A DNA stretch of 64,000 nt from Burkholderiales bacterium (GCA_016702555.1 JADJDV010000002.1:186001-250000); one strand, 5' to 3'; positions 41,582 through 50,763 are shown, numbered from the stretch's first letter. A program made the numbers and translations. The notes: generated by a model from the sequence alone, not told the origin.

Positions 41582-43477
41582 TTACTCTCTCAAGCCCAAT
41601 CCTCGCATGGCGGCTATGACGCGCTGCCTAACCGGGCTCTGAGCATTACCCATGCTTTCGTACGCCCGGATCGAGAACTGTGGCGATATCTCAAGCAACT
41701 GGCTCAACGCATTTTCCGCGGCTGGCCGGTTGCCAGCTTCCCAATGCACATACATCAGCGTGCGCAGATTTGGCAAGTGCATTCGATCCAGTCGCAGCGC
41801 CGTGCTCGTCGCGTCGATAGCTTGTTCGTGCTGGCCGGCCGCCGCGTACGCGCTCGCCAGCAAGGTGTGGATGAAATACGAGTGAGGATCCAGCGGCGCG
41901 AGCGATGCCGCTCTGAGAACCTGGGTAACGGCATCCTCATGGCGCTCGACGTGACTGGACCATACGCTGCGATACAGCCACGCATGCATTTCATTCGGCG
42001 CCAAGGTGATCGCACGGTCAATATCCCGCTGCGCCCCCTCCTGATCCCCCATCACCTGACTCAGCGTATACCCCCGCACCGCCAGCGCCAGCGGGTTCTC
42101 GGGCGCCAGGTCGAGCGCCTGACGGCAGGCATCCATCGCATGTCGGGCGTCGTCGTCCGGGTTGGCGCTGATGCCGCGAATCACGCGCAGCACATGCCAC
42201 TTAGCCAGCCAGGCACGCACTTCCGACGCGCGCGGCTGGCGCTCGGCCAGCGCCAGCAGCAGCTCGCGGCCCTTCTCGAACTCGGCCACTGGCGAGCGGT
42301 GCATGAGGTTGATGGCGCCCAGTTGCAGCGAGTAGGCCGACAGCGTGGCCACCGGTTGCATGCGCGCCTTGTCGGTTTCGGCATTTAGGATGGCGCTGGA
42401 CGCGGCCAGCGCAATGCGGTGCGCGCATTCGGATTCGGCCTGCAGCAGATCCCCCACCTCGGCGTTGAAACGCTCCGTCCACACCAGCCGGCCCGAGCGC
42501 GCGTCGCACAACTCGGCGGTGATGAGCAGCTTGCCGCCGCCGGCGCCGCCAAACACCACGTAACTGCCCGACAGCACAAACTGCGCGCCCAGCCGCTGGC
42601 CGACCTCGGCCAGCGCCGCATCACGGTCGCGAAAGGCCGAGCACGACAGGCGCGAGATGACGCGCAGGTGCGGCGAGCGGCCCAGCAGGCTGATGACGGC
42701 GTCGGCCACCAGTTCACCCACGGCAAAGTGCTCGGGCGCGTTGCTGCGCGCGGCAAAGGGGATGACGGCAATGCCGGGCAACAGTGTGCCGGGTTGGTCG
42801 GCGGCCGGCGTCAGCACCGGCTGCGCGCCGGCATCGCCCACGCGCCACACACGCACCGGCTCGGGCACGTGCTTGAGATAGCACTCGCCCATGTCGCGCA
42901 GCTCGCCATCCAGCCCGTCGGTCAGATCGTCGCGCACCTCGGTGGTGACGATGGTTTCGCCGGGGCCTGCCAGGCTGGCCACGCGCGCCGCCAGGTTGAC
43001 GCCGGCGCCGTAGACGTCCACGCTGTCGATGTAGATCTGCGCCGCGTTCAGGCCAGCGCGCAGGTGAAAGCGCTGGTCGGGTGGCAGCGCGGCGTTGGTG
43101 TCGTCGAAGAAGTGGTGCAGCTCGTGCGCGGCGGTCACAGCTTCGGGTGCGCTGTCGAACTCGGCGAGCAACCCGTCGCCCAGGCTCTTGACATGGCGGC
43201 CGTGGTGGCGCGGCAGCACGTGGGCGCGGGCGTGCTGAACAAAACCGTGCCAGCGCTGCACCACCGCCGCTTCGTTGGCCGCCATCAACCGCACCGATTC
43301 CACCAGGTCCATCACCAGCACCACCTTTTGCCGACGCGGCAACCCGGGCGCGAATACGCCATCGATCGACTCGTCGAGTCGATCAGTGTCGCGGTGGCCA
43401 GATGCTGGTGTCATACCCAAGGAGAGCGATGCGCGGTGGGACAGGCCATTGTGCCGTTGATCAGGGTCGGTGGGCAC
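41582..43477 (-). CDS. Class III adenylate/guanylate cyclase with TolB-like and TPR domains
   Basis: The 631-residue soluble protein has a class III cyclase domain (residues about 50-215) with both metal aspartates (Asp57 in LVMDLVES, Asp101 in SLGDGLLAEF), base-recognising Lys97, and the transition-state pair Asn161/Arg165 (GVNLAARV), so it should be active. Residues 233-345 are a TolB-N-like domain (GIAVIPFAARSN, ISRLSCSAFRDRD, QFVLSGSYVV, LVWTERF), and 385-610 are TPR-like helices. GTG 43477 was chosen because GGAGGGG lies 5 nt upstream; ATG 43414 is an alternative with no good site. It heads an operon with the haloperoxidase-like and protease genes. Confidence 0.87.
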   Translation of the reverse strand: MPTDPDQRHNGLSHRASLSLGMTPASGHRDTDRLDESIDGVFAPGLPRRQKVVLVMDLVESVRLMAANEAAVVQRWHGFVQHARAHVLPRHHGRHVKSLGDGLLAEFDSAPEAVTAAHELHHFFDDTNAALPPDQRFHLRAGLNAAQIYIDSVDVYGAGVNLAARVASLAGPGETIVTTEVRDDLTDGLDGELRDMGECYLKHVPEPVRVWRVGDAGAQPVLTPAADQPGTLLPGIAVIPFAARSNAPEHFAVGELVADAVISLLGRSPHLRVISRLSCSAFRDRDAALAEVGQRLGAQFVLSGSYVVFGGAGGGKLLITAELCDARSGRLVWTERFNAEVGDLLQAESECAHRIALAASSAILNAETDKARMQPVATLSAYSLQLGAINLMHRSPVAEFEKGRELLLALAERQPRASEVRAWLAKWHVLRVIRGISANPDDDARHAMDACRQALDLAPENPLALAVRGYTLSQVMGDQEGAQRDIDRAITLAPNEMHAWLYRSVWSSHVERHEDAVTQVLRAASLAPLDPHSYFIHTLLASAYAAAGQHEQAIDATSTALRLDRMHLPNLRTLMYVHWEAGNRPAAENALSQLLEISPQFSIRAYESMGNAQSPVRQRVIAAMRGLGLRE

Positions 43478-43600
43478 CAATGCCCCTCCAATTCGCCGCC
43501 GGAACCTTGGCGGCGGGATCAATAATCGCTGCCATGACGAATTGCGCCATCACGCCGCCTCATCCCGCCCGGCTGCTGCCGGCGCCGTCGCGCAGCCGAG

Positions 43601-44956
43601 GTGCCCCCCTTGCCTGAGGGCGCGGCCACCGCGGCACCGGCGGGGCGGCGGCCCGGCTGGCGCGACACCGTGCGCGTCTACCTGGAGCCGGCCAGCCTGC
43701 GCATGCTGACACTCGGCTTCGCGGCCGGCCTGCCGCTGCTGCTGGTGCTGGGCACGCTGTCGTTCCGACTGCGCGAGGCGGGCGTCGACCGCAGCACTAT
43801 TGGCTACCTGAGCTGGGTCGGCCTGGCCTACGGCTTCAAGTGGGCCTGGGCGCCGCTGGTCGACCGCGTGCCGCTGCCGGGGCTGACGCGCTGGCTGGGC
43901 CGGCGGCGCAGCTGGCTGCTGCTGTCGCAGCTGGCGGTGGCGGCCGGGCTGGTGGGCATGGCGCTGGCCGATCCGCGCCAGTCGCTCACGGCGGTGGTGT
44001 GGTGCGCGCTGGCGGTGGCCTTTGCCTCGGCCACGCAGGACATCGCGCTGGACGCCTACCGCATCGAGTCGGCCCCGACGCGCGAGCAACCGGCGCTGGC
44101 GGCGACCTACCAGACCGGCTATCGCCTGGCCATGATCTGGGCCGGCGCCGGCGTGCTGTGGCTGGCGGCGCGTGCGCAGGGCGCTGCCACGGGTTATGAC
44201 AACGCGGCCTGGCAGAGCGCCTACCTGGTGATGGCGGCGTCGATGGTCATCGGCGTGCTGACGGTGTTGCTGTCGCCCGAGCCTGCGCCCCTGCCGCTGG
44301 CGCCGGCCCGCAACGCGCGCGAGTGGCTGCGCACGGCGCTGATCGAGCCGTTCGCCGACTTCTTCCGCCGCTACAAGTGGCAGGCGGCGCTGATTCTGGC
44401 GCTGATCGCGGTCTACCGCATCAGCGACGTGGTGATGGGCATCATGGCCAATCCGTTTTACGTCGACATGGGGTACACCAAGGATGAGGTGGCGGCGGTG
44501 ACCAAGGTCTACGGCGTCATCATGACGCTGGCGGGCGCCTTTGTCGGCGGCAGCCTGGCGCTGCGCTTCGGGGTCATGCGCATTCTGATGCTGGGCGCGG
44601 GCCTGTCAGCACTCACCAACCTGCTGTTCGCCTGGCTGGCCGGCCACGGCCACAGCGTGCCGGCGCTGATCGCCGTGGTGTCGGCCGACAACCTGGCCTC
44701 AGGCATCGCCTCGGCGGCTTTCGTGGGTTATCTGAGCAGCCTGACCAACATCAGCTACTCGGCCACGCAGTACGCGCTGTTCTCATCGCTGATGCTGCTG
44801 CTGCCGAAATTCATCGCTGGTTTCTCGGGCGACTACGTCAACGCCTTCGGCTACGCCGGCTTCTTCACCAGCACGGCGCTGCTGGGCGCGCCGGTGCTGC
44901 TGCTGGTGTGGCTGGCGATGCGGGCGCGCCAGGGCGGGCCGGCCGCGCCGGGGTGA
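43601..44956 (+). CDS. ampG: AmpG-family muropeptide permease
   Basis: The 451-residue MFS protein has 12 predicted membrane segments and AmpG signature stretches: LRMLTLGFAAGLPLLLVLGT, YLSWVGLAYGFKWAWAPLVD, ATQDIALDAYRIE and YALFSSLMLLLPKFIAGFSGD. AmpG imports anhydromuropeptides for cell-wall recycling. The start is uncertain: GTG 43601 is used, with no clear ribosome site, and a TTG lies a few codons in. It diverges from the cyclase operon, with 123 bp between start codons. Confidence 0.88.
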   Translation: MPPLPEGAATAAPAGRRPGWRDTVRVYLEPASLRMLTLGFAAGLPLLLVLGTLSFRLREAGVDRSTIGYLSWVGLAYGFKWAWAPLVDRVPLPGLTRWLGRRRSWLLLSQLAVAAGLVGMALADPRQSLTAVVWCALAVAFASATQDIALDAYRIESAPTREQPALAATYQTGYRLAMIWAGAGVLWLAARAQGAATGYDNAAWQSAYLVMAASMVIGVLTVLLSPEPAPLPLAPARNAREWLRTALIEPFADFFRRYKWQAALILALIAVYRISDVVMGIMANPFYVDMGYTKDEVAAVTKVYGVIMTLAGAFVGGSLALRFGVMRILMLGAGLSALTNLLFAWLAGHGHSVPALIAVVSADNLASGIASAAFVGYLSSLTNISYSATQYALFSSLMLLLPKFIAGFSGDYVNAFGYAGFFTSTALLGAPVLLLVWLAMRARQGGPAAPG

Positions 44957-44982
44957 ACCTGGGCCGCGGGTCGCTGATGTCG

Positions 44983-44997
44983 TTTACTTATCTTTAC
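44983..44997 (+). promoter_or_regulatory. TTTAC-N5-TTTAC direct repeat upstream of the response regulator
   Basis: Two TTTAC motifs spaced 10 bp start-to-start (TTTACTTATCTTTAC) lie 84 bp upstream of the response-regulator ATG. Direct repeats with one-turn spacing are the usual target of OmpR/PhoB-family regulators, so autoregulation is likely. Confidence 0.55.
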
Positions 44998-45080
44998 TCT
45001 GGCTTCAAGCGCGGGTCGCCGCCACCGGCGAACATGAGAGGTCGGCTGGCCATCGCCAGCCCGGGAGCGCAAGCACAGCG

Positions 45081-45788
45081 ATGAGCACACAGCATTTGTT
45101 GATGATCGAGGACGACGTCCGCCTGGCCACCATGGTCGGCGAGTACCTGACGCAATCGGGCTTCACGGTGACGCACCGGCCCGACGGCGAATCGGGCCTG
45201 GCCGCGCTGCAGGACAAGCCGGTCGATCTGGTGATCCTCGATCTGATGCTGCCCGACATCGACGGGCTGGAGGTGTGCCGCCGCATTCGCGCGCAGGGCA
45301 GCGAGATGGCGCGCGTGCCGGTGCTGATGCTGACGGCCAAGGGCGATCCGATGGACCGCATCGTCGGCCTGGAACTGGGCGCCGACGACTACCTGCCCAA
45401 GCCCTTCGAGCCGCGCGAGTTGCTGGCGCGCATCCGCGCCGTGCTGCGGCGCCAGCAGCCGGGTGCCGAGCCCGAGCGCAAGCTGCTGCGCTTCGGTTCG
45501 CTGGAGATCGACCGGGATGCGCGCCTGGTCAGCGTCGGTGGCGCGCCGGCCGAGTTGACCAGTTACCAGTTCGACCTGCTGGTCACGCTGGCCGAGCGTG
45601 CCGGCCGCGTGCTGACGCGCGAGCAGATCATGGAGGCCGTGCGCGGACGCGAACTGGAAGCCTTCGACCGCTCCATCGACGTGCACATGGGCCGCATCCG
45701 CGCCGCCATCGAGGCCGACGTGAAGAACCCCAAGCGCATCCTGACGGTGCGCGGCGTCGGCTACGTGTTCGCCAGGCAGCAGGATTGA
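45081..45788 (+). CDS. OmpR-family response regulator
   Basis: The 235-residue protein has a receiver domain (acidic pocket IEDD, phospho-acceptor Asp54 in LVILDLMLPDIDG, Lys in DDYLPKPFEP) and a C-terminal winged helix (about residues 140-233, ending RTVRGVGYVFARQ). It resembles RstA-like regulators. It is followed by its sensor kinase and preceded by a TTTAC direct repeat that is probably its own binding site. Confidence 0.92.
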   Translation: MSTQHLLMIEDDVRLATMVGEYLTQSGFTVTHRPDGESGLAALQDKPVDLVILDLMLPDIDGLEVCRRIRAQGSEMARVPVLMLTAKGDPMDRIVGLELGADDYLPKPFEPRELLARIRAVLRRQQPGAEPERKLLRFGSLEIDRDARLVSVGGAPAELTSYQFDLLVTLAERAGRVLTREQIMEAVRGRELEAFDRSIDVHMGRIRAAIEADVKNPKRILTVRGVGYVFARQQD

Positions 45789-45837
45789 CCGCCTTGAACC
45801 GTCCGCAGTGCGCGCGCTTCACGGTGGCGATTGGCCG

Positions 45838-47094
45838 ATGAGCTGGACTTCGCCCGTCGCACGCAAGCTGTACCTGCGCATCTGGCTCGCCGTGGCCGGC
45901 AGCGTGGCGGTGCTGAGCCTGCTGGTCGGCTGGGCCTGGCATCAGGCCGAAGAGCAGCGCGAGCGCGACCGCCAGCCGCCGCAGCCGCGCGAGGTGGTGG
46001 TGCGCGACGCCACCGGCGAGGTGATCGGCAGCGCCGAGGCGCAGCCGCGCCGCGTGCCGGGGCAGGGCTTTGAATTCGTCGTCACCTTGCAGGACGGCCA
46101 GGTGCTGAACCTGCAGATGCCGCCGCGCGGCCGTGGCGCCGGCCCCGGCGGTGGGCCGCGCCGTGGCAATGCGCACCCCATGGCCTGGTTGCGTCCGCCC
46201 TATGGTTTTCTGTGGGTGCTGGGGCTGGCCGGGCTGGTGGTGATGATCGGCGTGTTTCCGGTCGCGCGCCGCCTGACGCAACGGCTGGAGGGCTTGCAGC
46301 GTGGCGTGCAGCGCTGGGGCGAGGGCGACCTGTCGGTGCGCCTGCCCGAGGGCGGCCAGGACGAGGTGGCCGATCTGTCGCGCCGCTTCAATGCCGCGGC
46401 CGAGCGCGTGCAGCAGCTGATGGAGGCGCAGACGGCGCTGCTGCAGTCGCAGAAGTCGCTGCTGGCCAACGCCTCGCACGAGCTGCGCTCGCCGCTGGCG
46501 CGCATCCGCATGGCCATCGAATTGTCGGGCGCGCAGGGCTCACCGGCGGCGCGCGATGAGATCCAGCGCAACATCATCGAGCTGGACCAGCTGGTCGACG
46601 AGATCCTGCTGGCCAGCCGCCTGGACGCGCGCGAGGCCGACCTGGGCACCATCGAGCCGGTGGACCTGGTCGGTCTGCTGGCCGAAGAGTGCGCGCGCGT
46701 TGGCGTCACGTTGGAGTTGCTAGGCGGCAGCGGCGACATCGTCGTGCCCGGCATCGCCAAGCTGCTGCGCCGCGCCGTGCGCAACCTGCTGGAGAACGCC
46801 GTGCGCCACGGCCGGCGCACTGGCCGCGCCGGCGAGGTCGAGGCGCGCCTGTCGCTGCAGGACGGCGCGGCGGTGCTGCACGTGCTCGACCGCGGCCCCG
46901 GCGTGGCGCCCGAGCAGCGCGAGCGCATCTTCGAGCCCTTCCATCGCCTGCCCGGCGCCAGCGAGCGCGAAGGCGGCGTTGGCCTGGGGCTGTCGCTGGT
47001 GCGCTCGATCGCCGAACGCCACGGCGGCAGCGTGGGCTGCGACAACCGCGATGGCGGGGGCGCGTGCTTTACGCTGCGGCTGCCACTGGCGTGA
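45838..47094 (+). CDS. Sensor histidine kinase, partner of the OmpR-family regulator
   Basis: The 418-residue membrane kinase has TM1 (about 13-35), an Arg/Pro/Gly-rich periplasmic loop of about 85 residues, TM2 (about 122-140), a HAMP domain, and the kinase core: H-box ANASHELRSPLARIRMAIE, N-box LLENAVRHG, G-boxes DRGPGVAPEQRERIFEPFHR and GVGLGLSLVRSIAERHGG. ATG 45838 is used; a GTG 30 nt upstream is possible. The stimulus is unknown. Its last 26 nt overlap the waaL-like gene on the other strand. Confidence 0.9.
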   Translation: MSWTSPVARKLYLRIWLAVAGSVAVLSLLVGWAWHQAEEQRERDRQPPQPREVVVRDATGEVIGSAEAQPRRVPGQGFEFVVTLQDGQVLNLQMPPRGRGAGPGGGPRRGNAHPMAWLRPPYGFLWVLGLAGLVVMIGVFPVARRLTQRLEGLQRGVQRWGEGDLSVRLPEGGQDEVADLSRRFNAAAERVQQLMEAQTALLQSQKSLLANASHELRSPLARIRMAIELSGAQGSPAARDEIQRNIIELDQLVDEILLASRLDAREADLGTIEPVDLVGLLAEECARVGVTLELLGGSGDIVVPGIAKLLRRAVRNLLENAVRHGRRTGRAGEVEARLSLQDGAAVLHVLDRGPGVAPEQRERIFEPFHRLPGASEREGGVGLGLSLVRSIAERHGGSVGCDNRDGGGACFTLRLPLA

Positions 47095-48430
47095 GTGCCT
47101 GGTCTGGGTCGGACTGGTGCGGGCGTGCCCGCTCCAGCCCCGTCAACGTCGCGAACAGCAGGGTGACCAGCCCCAGGTAGATCACGACCCCGTTGTAGTG
47201 GGCAAAAAAGACCTGGGTGAGGCCGAAGCCGAAGAAGGCCAGCGGCATCGCGACCCCCAGCAGGCGCAGGCACGTCCGGTCTGCGTGCGCCGGATCGGCC
47301 CGGTCGTCCGGGCGGCGGCGCGGCCAGAACAGTGCCAGCGGCACGCCGTACAGCAGCAGCAGCCCGCCGACACCGATCAACCCGCGCTTGGCGAACTGAT
47401 CCAGCACCTCGTTGTGGGCATGGCCATAGTTCAGCACCGCGGGCTGGGCGTTGCCCGCGGCCACGCGGCGGGCCTTCTCGGCGGCGTAGCCGGCATCGCC
47501 CCAGCCGCCCAGCGGCTTGTCGGTGCCCATGCGCCAGGCCAGTTGCCAGTGATCGAGCCGGTGGCCGACCGAGTTGTTGGCTTCGTGGTTGCGCTGGTAG
47601 CTCAGGGTTTCGTCGACGGCCCAGTTCAGGCGCTGCTCGATCGTATCGCCCATGTACCAGCCCAGCGGCAGCAGCATGCCCACGATCAGCAGCGCGCCGC
47701 CACTGGCACGCCGCCAGGACAGCTGGCGTGCCAGCAGCCACAGCAGTACCGGCGTGCACAGCGCCAGCGCCAGCCAGCCACCGCGTGTCTGCGACAGCAG
47801 CGAGCCGATCAGGCCCAGCACGCCGCACAGCGCGATGGCGCTGCGCCGAGGCCAGCGCCACCGTTCCCAGTACACCAGCAGTTGCAGCCAGCACATCAGG
47901 CCCAGCAGGCCGCACAGATTGCCCAGCTGAATGGCGTTGGCGCTGTCGTGCGCGCTGGTCCAGGGGCGCTCCAGGCCCAGAACATCGACATCGTAGAGTG
48001 CACGCAGGCCGCCGGCCGCGGCACCGACGGCAATGCCGGCCAGCAGGGCCTGGCGGCGCGGCGGAAAGCGCAGCGCATAGAACAGGCAGGGCAGTGCGAA
48101 CAGGTAGCGCGATGGCTTGTTGAGCACGCTGACACCCCGACCCCAGTCGCTGCCGTGCAGCCAGGCCAGCGCCATCAGGCCGATGGCCAGCACCAGCCAG
48201 CGCGCCGACGGGGGCGTCACAGGTTCACGCACCCAGGTGGAGGCGGCCAGCAAGGCGGCCAGCAGCATCATGCTGCTGCCCCAAGCGTAGCCGGAGGGCA
48301 GCCACAGCGCCAGCGCCGGCGTCAGGAAGGCCGACAGGCTGGTGATGCGGACATGGGTCTCGGCGGTCAGGACCAAGATCGGAGCCGGCGTGAGGCGCGG
48401 CAATGGCGAGCTGGCCGGTGATTCCGGCAC
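47069..48430 (-). CDS. O-antigen ligase family membrane protein (WaaL-like)
   Basis: The 453-residue protein has about 10-12 membrane segments and the Wzy_C/WaaL motif region with a large periplasmic loop: SVGHRLDHWQLAWRMG followed by NYGHAHNEVLDQFAKRGLIG. These enzymes join O-antigen or similar glycans to lipid A-core. A glycosyltransferase lies 340 bp upstream on the same strand, consistent with surface-polysaccharide assembly. It starts with GTG 48430; the first 30 residues are weakly hydrophobic, so a later start is possible. Confidence 0.83.
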   Translation of the reverse strand: MPESPASSPLPRLTPAPILVLTAETHVRITSLSAFLTPALALWLPSGYAWGSSMMLLAALLAASTWVREPVTPPSARWLVLAIGLMALAWLHGSDWGRGVSVLNKPSRYLFALPCLFYALRFPPRRQALLAGIAVGAAAGGLRALYDVDVLGLERPWTSAHDSANAIQLGNLCGLLGLMCWLQLLVYWERWRWPRRSAIALCGVLGLIGSLLSQTRGGWLALALCTPVLLWLLARQLSWRRASGGALLIVGMLLPLGWYMGDTIEQRLNWAVDETLSYQRNHEANNSVGHRLDHWQLAWRMGTDKPLGGWGDAGYAAEKARRVAAGNAQPAVLNYGHAHNEVLDQFAKRGLIGVGGLLLLYGVPLALFWPRRRPDDRADPAHADRTCLRLLGVAMPLAFFGFGLTQVFFAHYNGVVIYLGLVTLLFATLTGLERARPHQSDPDQALTPVAAAA

Positions 48431-48443
48431 CGGCCGGGTTGGG

Positions 48444-48650
48444 TCAATGGGAGGGCGCCAGGTGTTCCCCGGCTTTCAGCCGATAAACGGTGCCACAGTA
48501 CGGACACGCCACCTGGCCCGTGCGGCTGACATTCAGATAAACCCGGGGGTGGTTGTTCCAGAGCTGCATGTCGGCCTTTGGGTTGGGGCAGAACACGTCG
48601 CCCTGGGGGTCGAGATCCTTGGACGACAACTCCACTGGTTGATTGCTCAT
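48444..48650 (-). CDS. Small CHCC zinc-finger protein
   Basis: The 68-residue protein starts MSNQPVELSSKDLDPQGDVF at ATG 48650 and contains the metal ligands of the zf-CHCC family (FCPNP, NNHPRVYL, ACPYCGTVY), related to the NDUFS6 zinc-binding domain. Such proteins lie next to ilvE and lipopolysaccharide genes in many Burkholderiales. The function is not known; it may bind zinc in the cytoplasm. Confidence 0.88.
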   Translation of the reverse strand: MSNQPVELSSKDLDPQGDVFCPNPKADMQLWNNHPRVYLNVSRTGQVACPYCGTVYRLKAGEHLAPSH

Positions 48651-48768
48651 GGGGCGCACTTTGAAGGGTGTTGAACAAAACGGCGCGGCGACCCGGTCGC
48701 TCGGCACGATGCCGCGATTGTCGGTCTTTTCCAGGCACGGGCCGCGCCACTTCCCGACAATCCGCCTG

Positions 48769-49779
48769 TCAGCGGCGCAGTTGGCCCAGTTCGCGCGCGT
48801 AAAAAGTGTCGAACTCGGCCAGCTTGGCGTCCAGTCGGTAGTGCTGCATTGGGTAGCTGCGCCGCTCGGGGCGTCGCTCGGCCAGCTCGCGCAGGGCGGT
48901 GACGAGCGCGGGTAAGTCGTCCTGTGGCACCAGCGTGGGCTCCATGCGGGGCGCCAGGTGCAGCGCGCCCTGGGTGCGCGTGGCCAGCACCGGCAAACCG
49001 GCCTGCATGGCTTCAAGGAACACCAGGCCGAACGGCTCGCTGCGCGCCGCGCTGACGAAGCAGTCGAAGGCCATCATCCAGTCCTGCGGTTCGGCGCTGA
49101 AGCCGGGCAGCAGCAACTCGGGGCCGGCGCGCCGCCGCAGCGCGTCGAGCTCGGGGCCCTGGCCGACGATCACCAGCCGGGCGTTGGGCGGGCGCGCCTG
49201 CTGGAACGCCTCAATCAGGCGGTCGAGGCCCTTGCTGTGCTCGACGCGCCCGAGTGCCCCGAACACCCAGGCATCGTCGGCGATGCCGTGGGCGCGGCGC
49301 AGGCGGGCGCGGGCATCCGGCGCCGCGCGAATCGGGGCGGTCCAGTTGTCGATCTGCACCGTGTGCTCGCGCAGGCGCGCGTCGACGTCGGCCAACTGCC
49401 AGGGCGCAATTGCCACCAGCGCGTCCAGGCACTTATGCTGCTGGGGCTTGTAGTGGATATGCAGGGTGGCGACGCGCAGACAACCCGCATCCAGGCCCCG
49501 CAAGGTCTTGCACGCCTGGCTCAGATGGGCGTGGGCCACGTCCGGCTTGAGCCGCCGCAGCAGGCGGCGCGCCTGCCAGCGCGCCCGCCAGCCGTCCACC
49601 AGGACCGTGCGCACCCGCGCATCGACCCGGTGCGCCAGCGCATCCGGCCGGGTCTCGGCGGCGCTGGCGCGCAGGATGGGCGTGACCTCGTGCCGGTCGG
49701 CCTGTGCGTTCGCCAACTCGATCGCATAGCGCTCACTGCCTGCAAAACGATCGGTGAACAGCAGATGCGCGATGCGCAT
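48769..49779 (-). CDS. Family 4 glycosyltransferase
   Basis: The 336-residue GT-B enzyme starts MRIAHLLFTDRFAGSERYAI at ATG 49779 and has the GT4 signature EPFGLVFLEAMQAGLPVLAT in the C-terminal half (E-x7-E nucleotide-sugar site). ALGRVEHSKGLDRLIEAF marks the domain junction. It probably adds a sugar to the lipopolysaccharide core or O-chain, next to a WaaL-like ligase. The donor and acceptor are unknown. Confidence 0.88.
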   Translation of the reverse strand: MRIAHLLFTDRFAGSERYAIELANAQADRHEVTPILRASAAETRPDALAHRVDARVRTVLVDGWRARWQARRLLRRLKPDVAHAHLSQACKTLRGLDAGCLRVATLHIHYKPQQHKCLDALVAIAPWQLADVDARLREHTVQIDNWTAPIRAAPDARARLRRAHGIADDAWVFGALGRVEHSKGLDRLIEAFQQARPPNARLVIVGQGPELDALRRRAGPELLLPGFSAEPQDWMMAFDCFVSAARSEPFGLVFLEAMQAGLPVLATRTQGALHLAPRMEPTLVPQDDLPALVTALRELAERRPERRSYPMQHYRLDAKLAEFDTFYARELGQLRR

Positions 49780-49824
49780 GCCACGGTCACTCGGACGCGG
49801 AGCCCGCAAGCCGTCCGCGCCCGA

Positions 49825-50763
49825 TCAGACCTTGGCCAGCCAGTGCGCGTACTTGGGGTTGCGCCCGTTCACGATGTCGAAGAACGCGCTCTGGATCTTC
49901 TCGGTCACCGGACCGCGCTCGCCGGCGCCGATCTGCACGCGGTCGAGTTCGCGGATGGGCGTGACCTCGGCCGCGGTGCCGGTGAAGAACATCTCGTCGG
50001 CGATGTAGCACTCGTCGCGCGTGATGCGCTTTTGCACCAGCTTGATCCCCAGATCCTCGCAGATGTGCAGCACGGTGTTGCGCGTGATGCCGTTCAGCGC
50101 ACCGGCCGACAGGTCGGGCGTGTAGATTACGCCGTCCTTGACGAGGAACACGTTCTCGCCCGCGCCTTCGCTCACGAAGCCGGCCGAGTCGAGCAGCAGC
50201 GCCTCGTCGTAGCCGTCGTCCAGCGCTTCCATGTTGGCGAGGATCGAGTTGCTGTAGTTGCTCACGGCCTTGGCCTGCGTCATCGTGATGTTGACGTGGT
50301 GGCGCGTGTAGCTGCTGGTCTTGACGCGGATGCCGCGCTTCAGGCCCTCTTCACCCAGGTAGGCGCCCCAGGCCCAGGCGGCGACCATCAGGTGAATGGT
50401 GTTGCCCCTCGGTGACACACCCAGCTTTTCCGAGCCGATCCAGGTCAGCGGACGTAGGTAGCAGCTCTCCAGCTGGTTCTCGCGCACCACTTCCTTCTGC
50501 GCCTCGTTCACCTGCTCCTGGGTGAACGGGATCTTCATGCGCAGGATCTTGGCGCTGTTGAACAGGCGCTGCGTGTGCTCCTGCAGGCGGAAGATGGCGG
50601 TGCCATTGACCGTGTTGTAGGCCCGCACGCCCTCGAACGCGCCGCAGCCATAGTGCAGCGTGTGCGTCAGCACGTGGATCTTGGCGTCGCGCCAGCCGAC
50701 CAGTTGACCGTCCAGCCAGATCTTGCCGTCGCGGTCGGCCATGGAGGGGGCGGGGCTGCTCAT
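49825..50763 (-). CDS. ilvE: Branched-chain amino acid aminotransferase
   Basis: The 312-residue fold-type IV PLP enzyme performs the last step of Val, Leu and Ile synthesis. Motifs: GKIWLDGQLVGWRDAKIHVL, HYGCGAFEGVRAY, the PLP-lysine segment MTQAKAVSNYSNSILANMEA, EALLLDSAGFVSEGAGENVF and MFFTGTAAEVTPIREL. The length fits IlvE. It is the first gene of ilvE, glycosyltransferase, zinc finger, waaL on the minus strand. Confidence 0.95.
   Translation of the reverse strand: MSSPAPSMADRDGKIWLDGQLVGWRDAKIHVLTHTLHYGCGAFEGVRAYNTVNGTAIFRLQEHTQRLFNSAKILRMKIPFTQEQVNEAQKEVVRENQLESCYLRPLTWIGSEKLGVSPRGNTIHLMVAAWAWGAYLGEEGLKRGIRVKTSSYTRHHVNITMTQAKAVSNYSNSILANMEALDDGYDEALLLDSAGFVSEGAGENVFLVKDGVIYTPDLSAGALNGITRNTVLHICEDLGIKLVQKRITRDECYIADEMFFTGTAAEVTPIRELDRVQIGAGERGPVTEKIQSAFFDIVNGRNPKYAHWLAKV

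Noticed and set aside
48444..49016. Longer open frame including the zinc-finger gene (191 codons)
   Set aside because: Only the last 68 residues match the CHCC family and start with ATG 48650; the upstream part is antisense to the 3' part of the glycosyltransferase and the gap.
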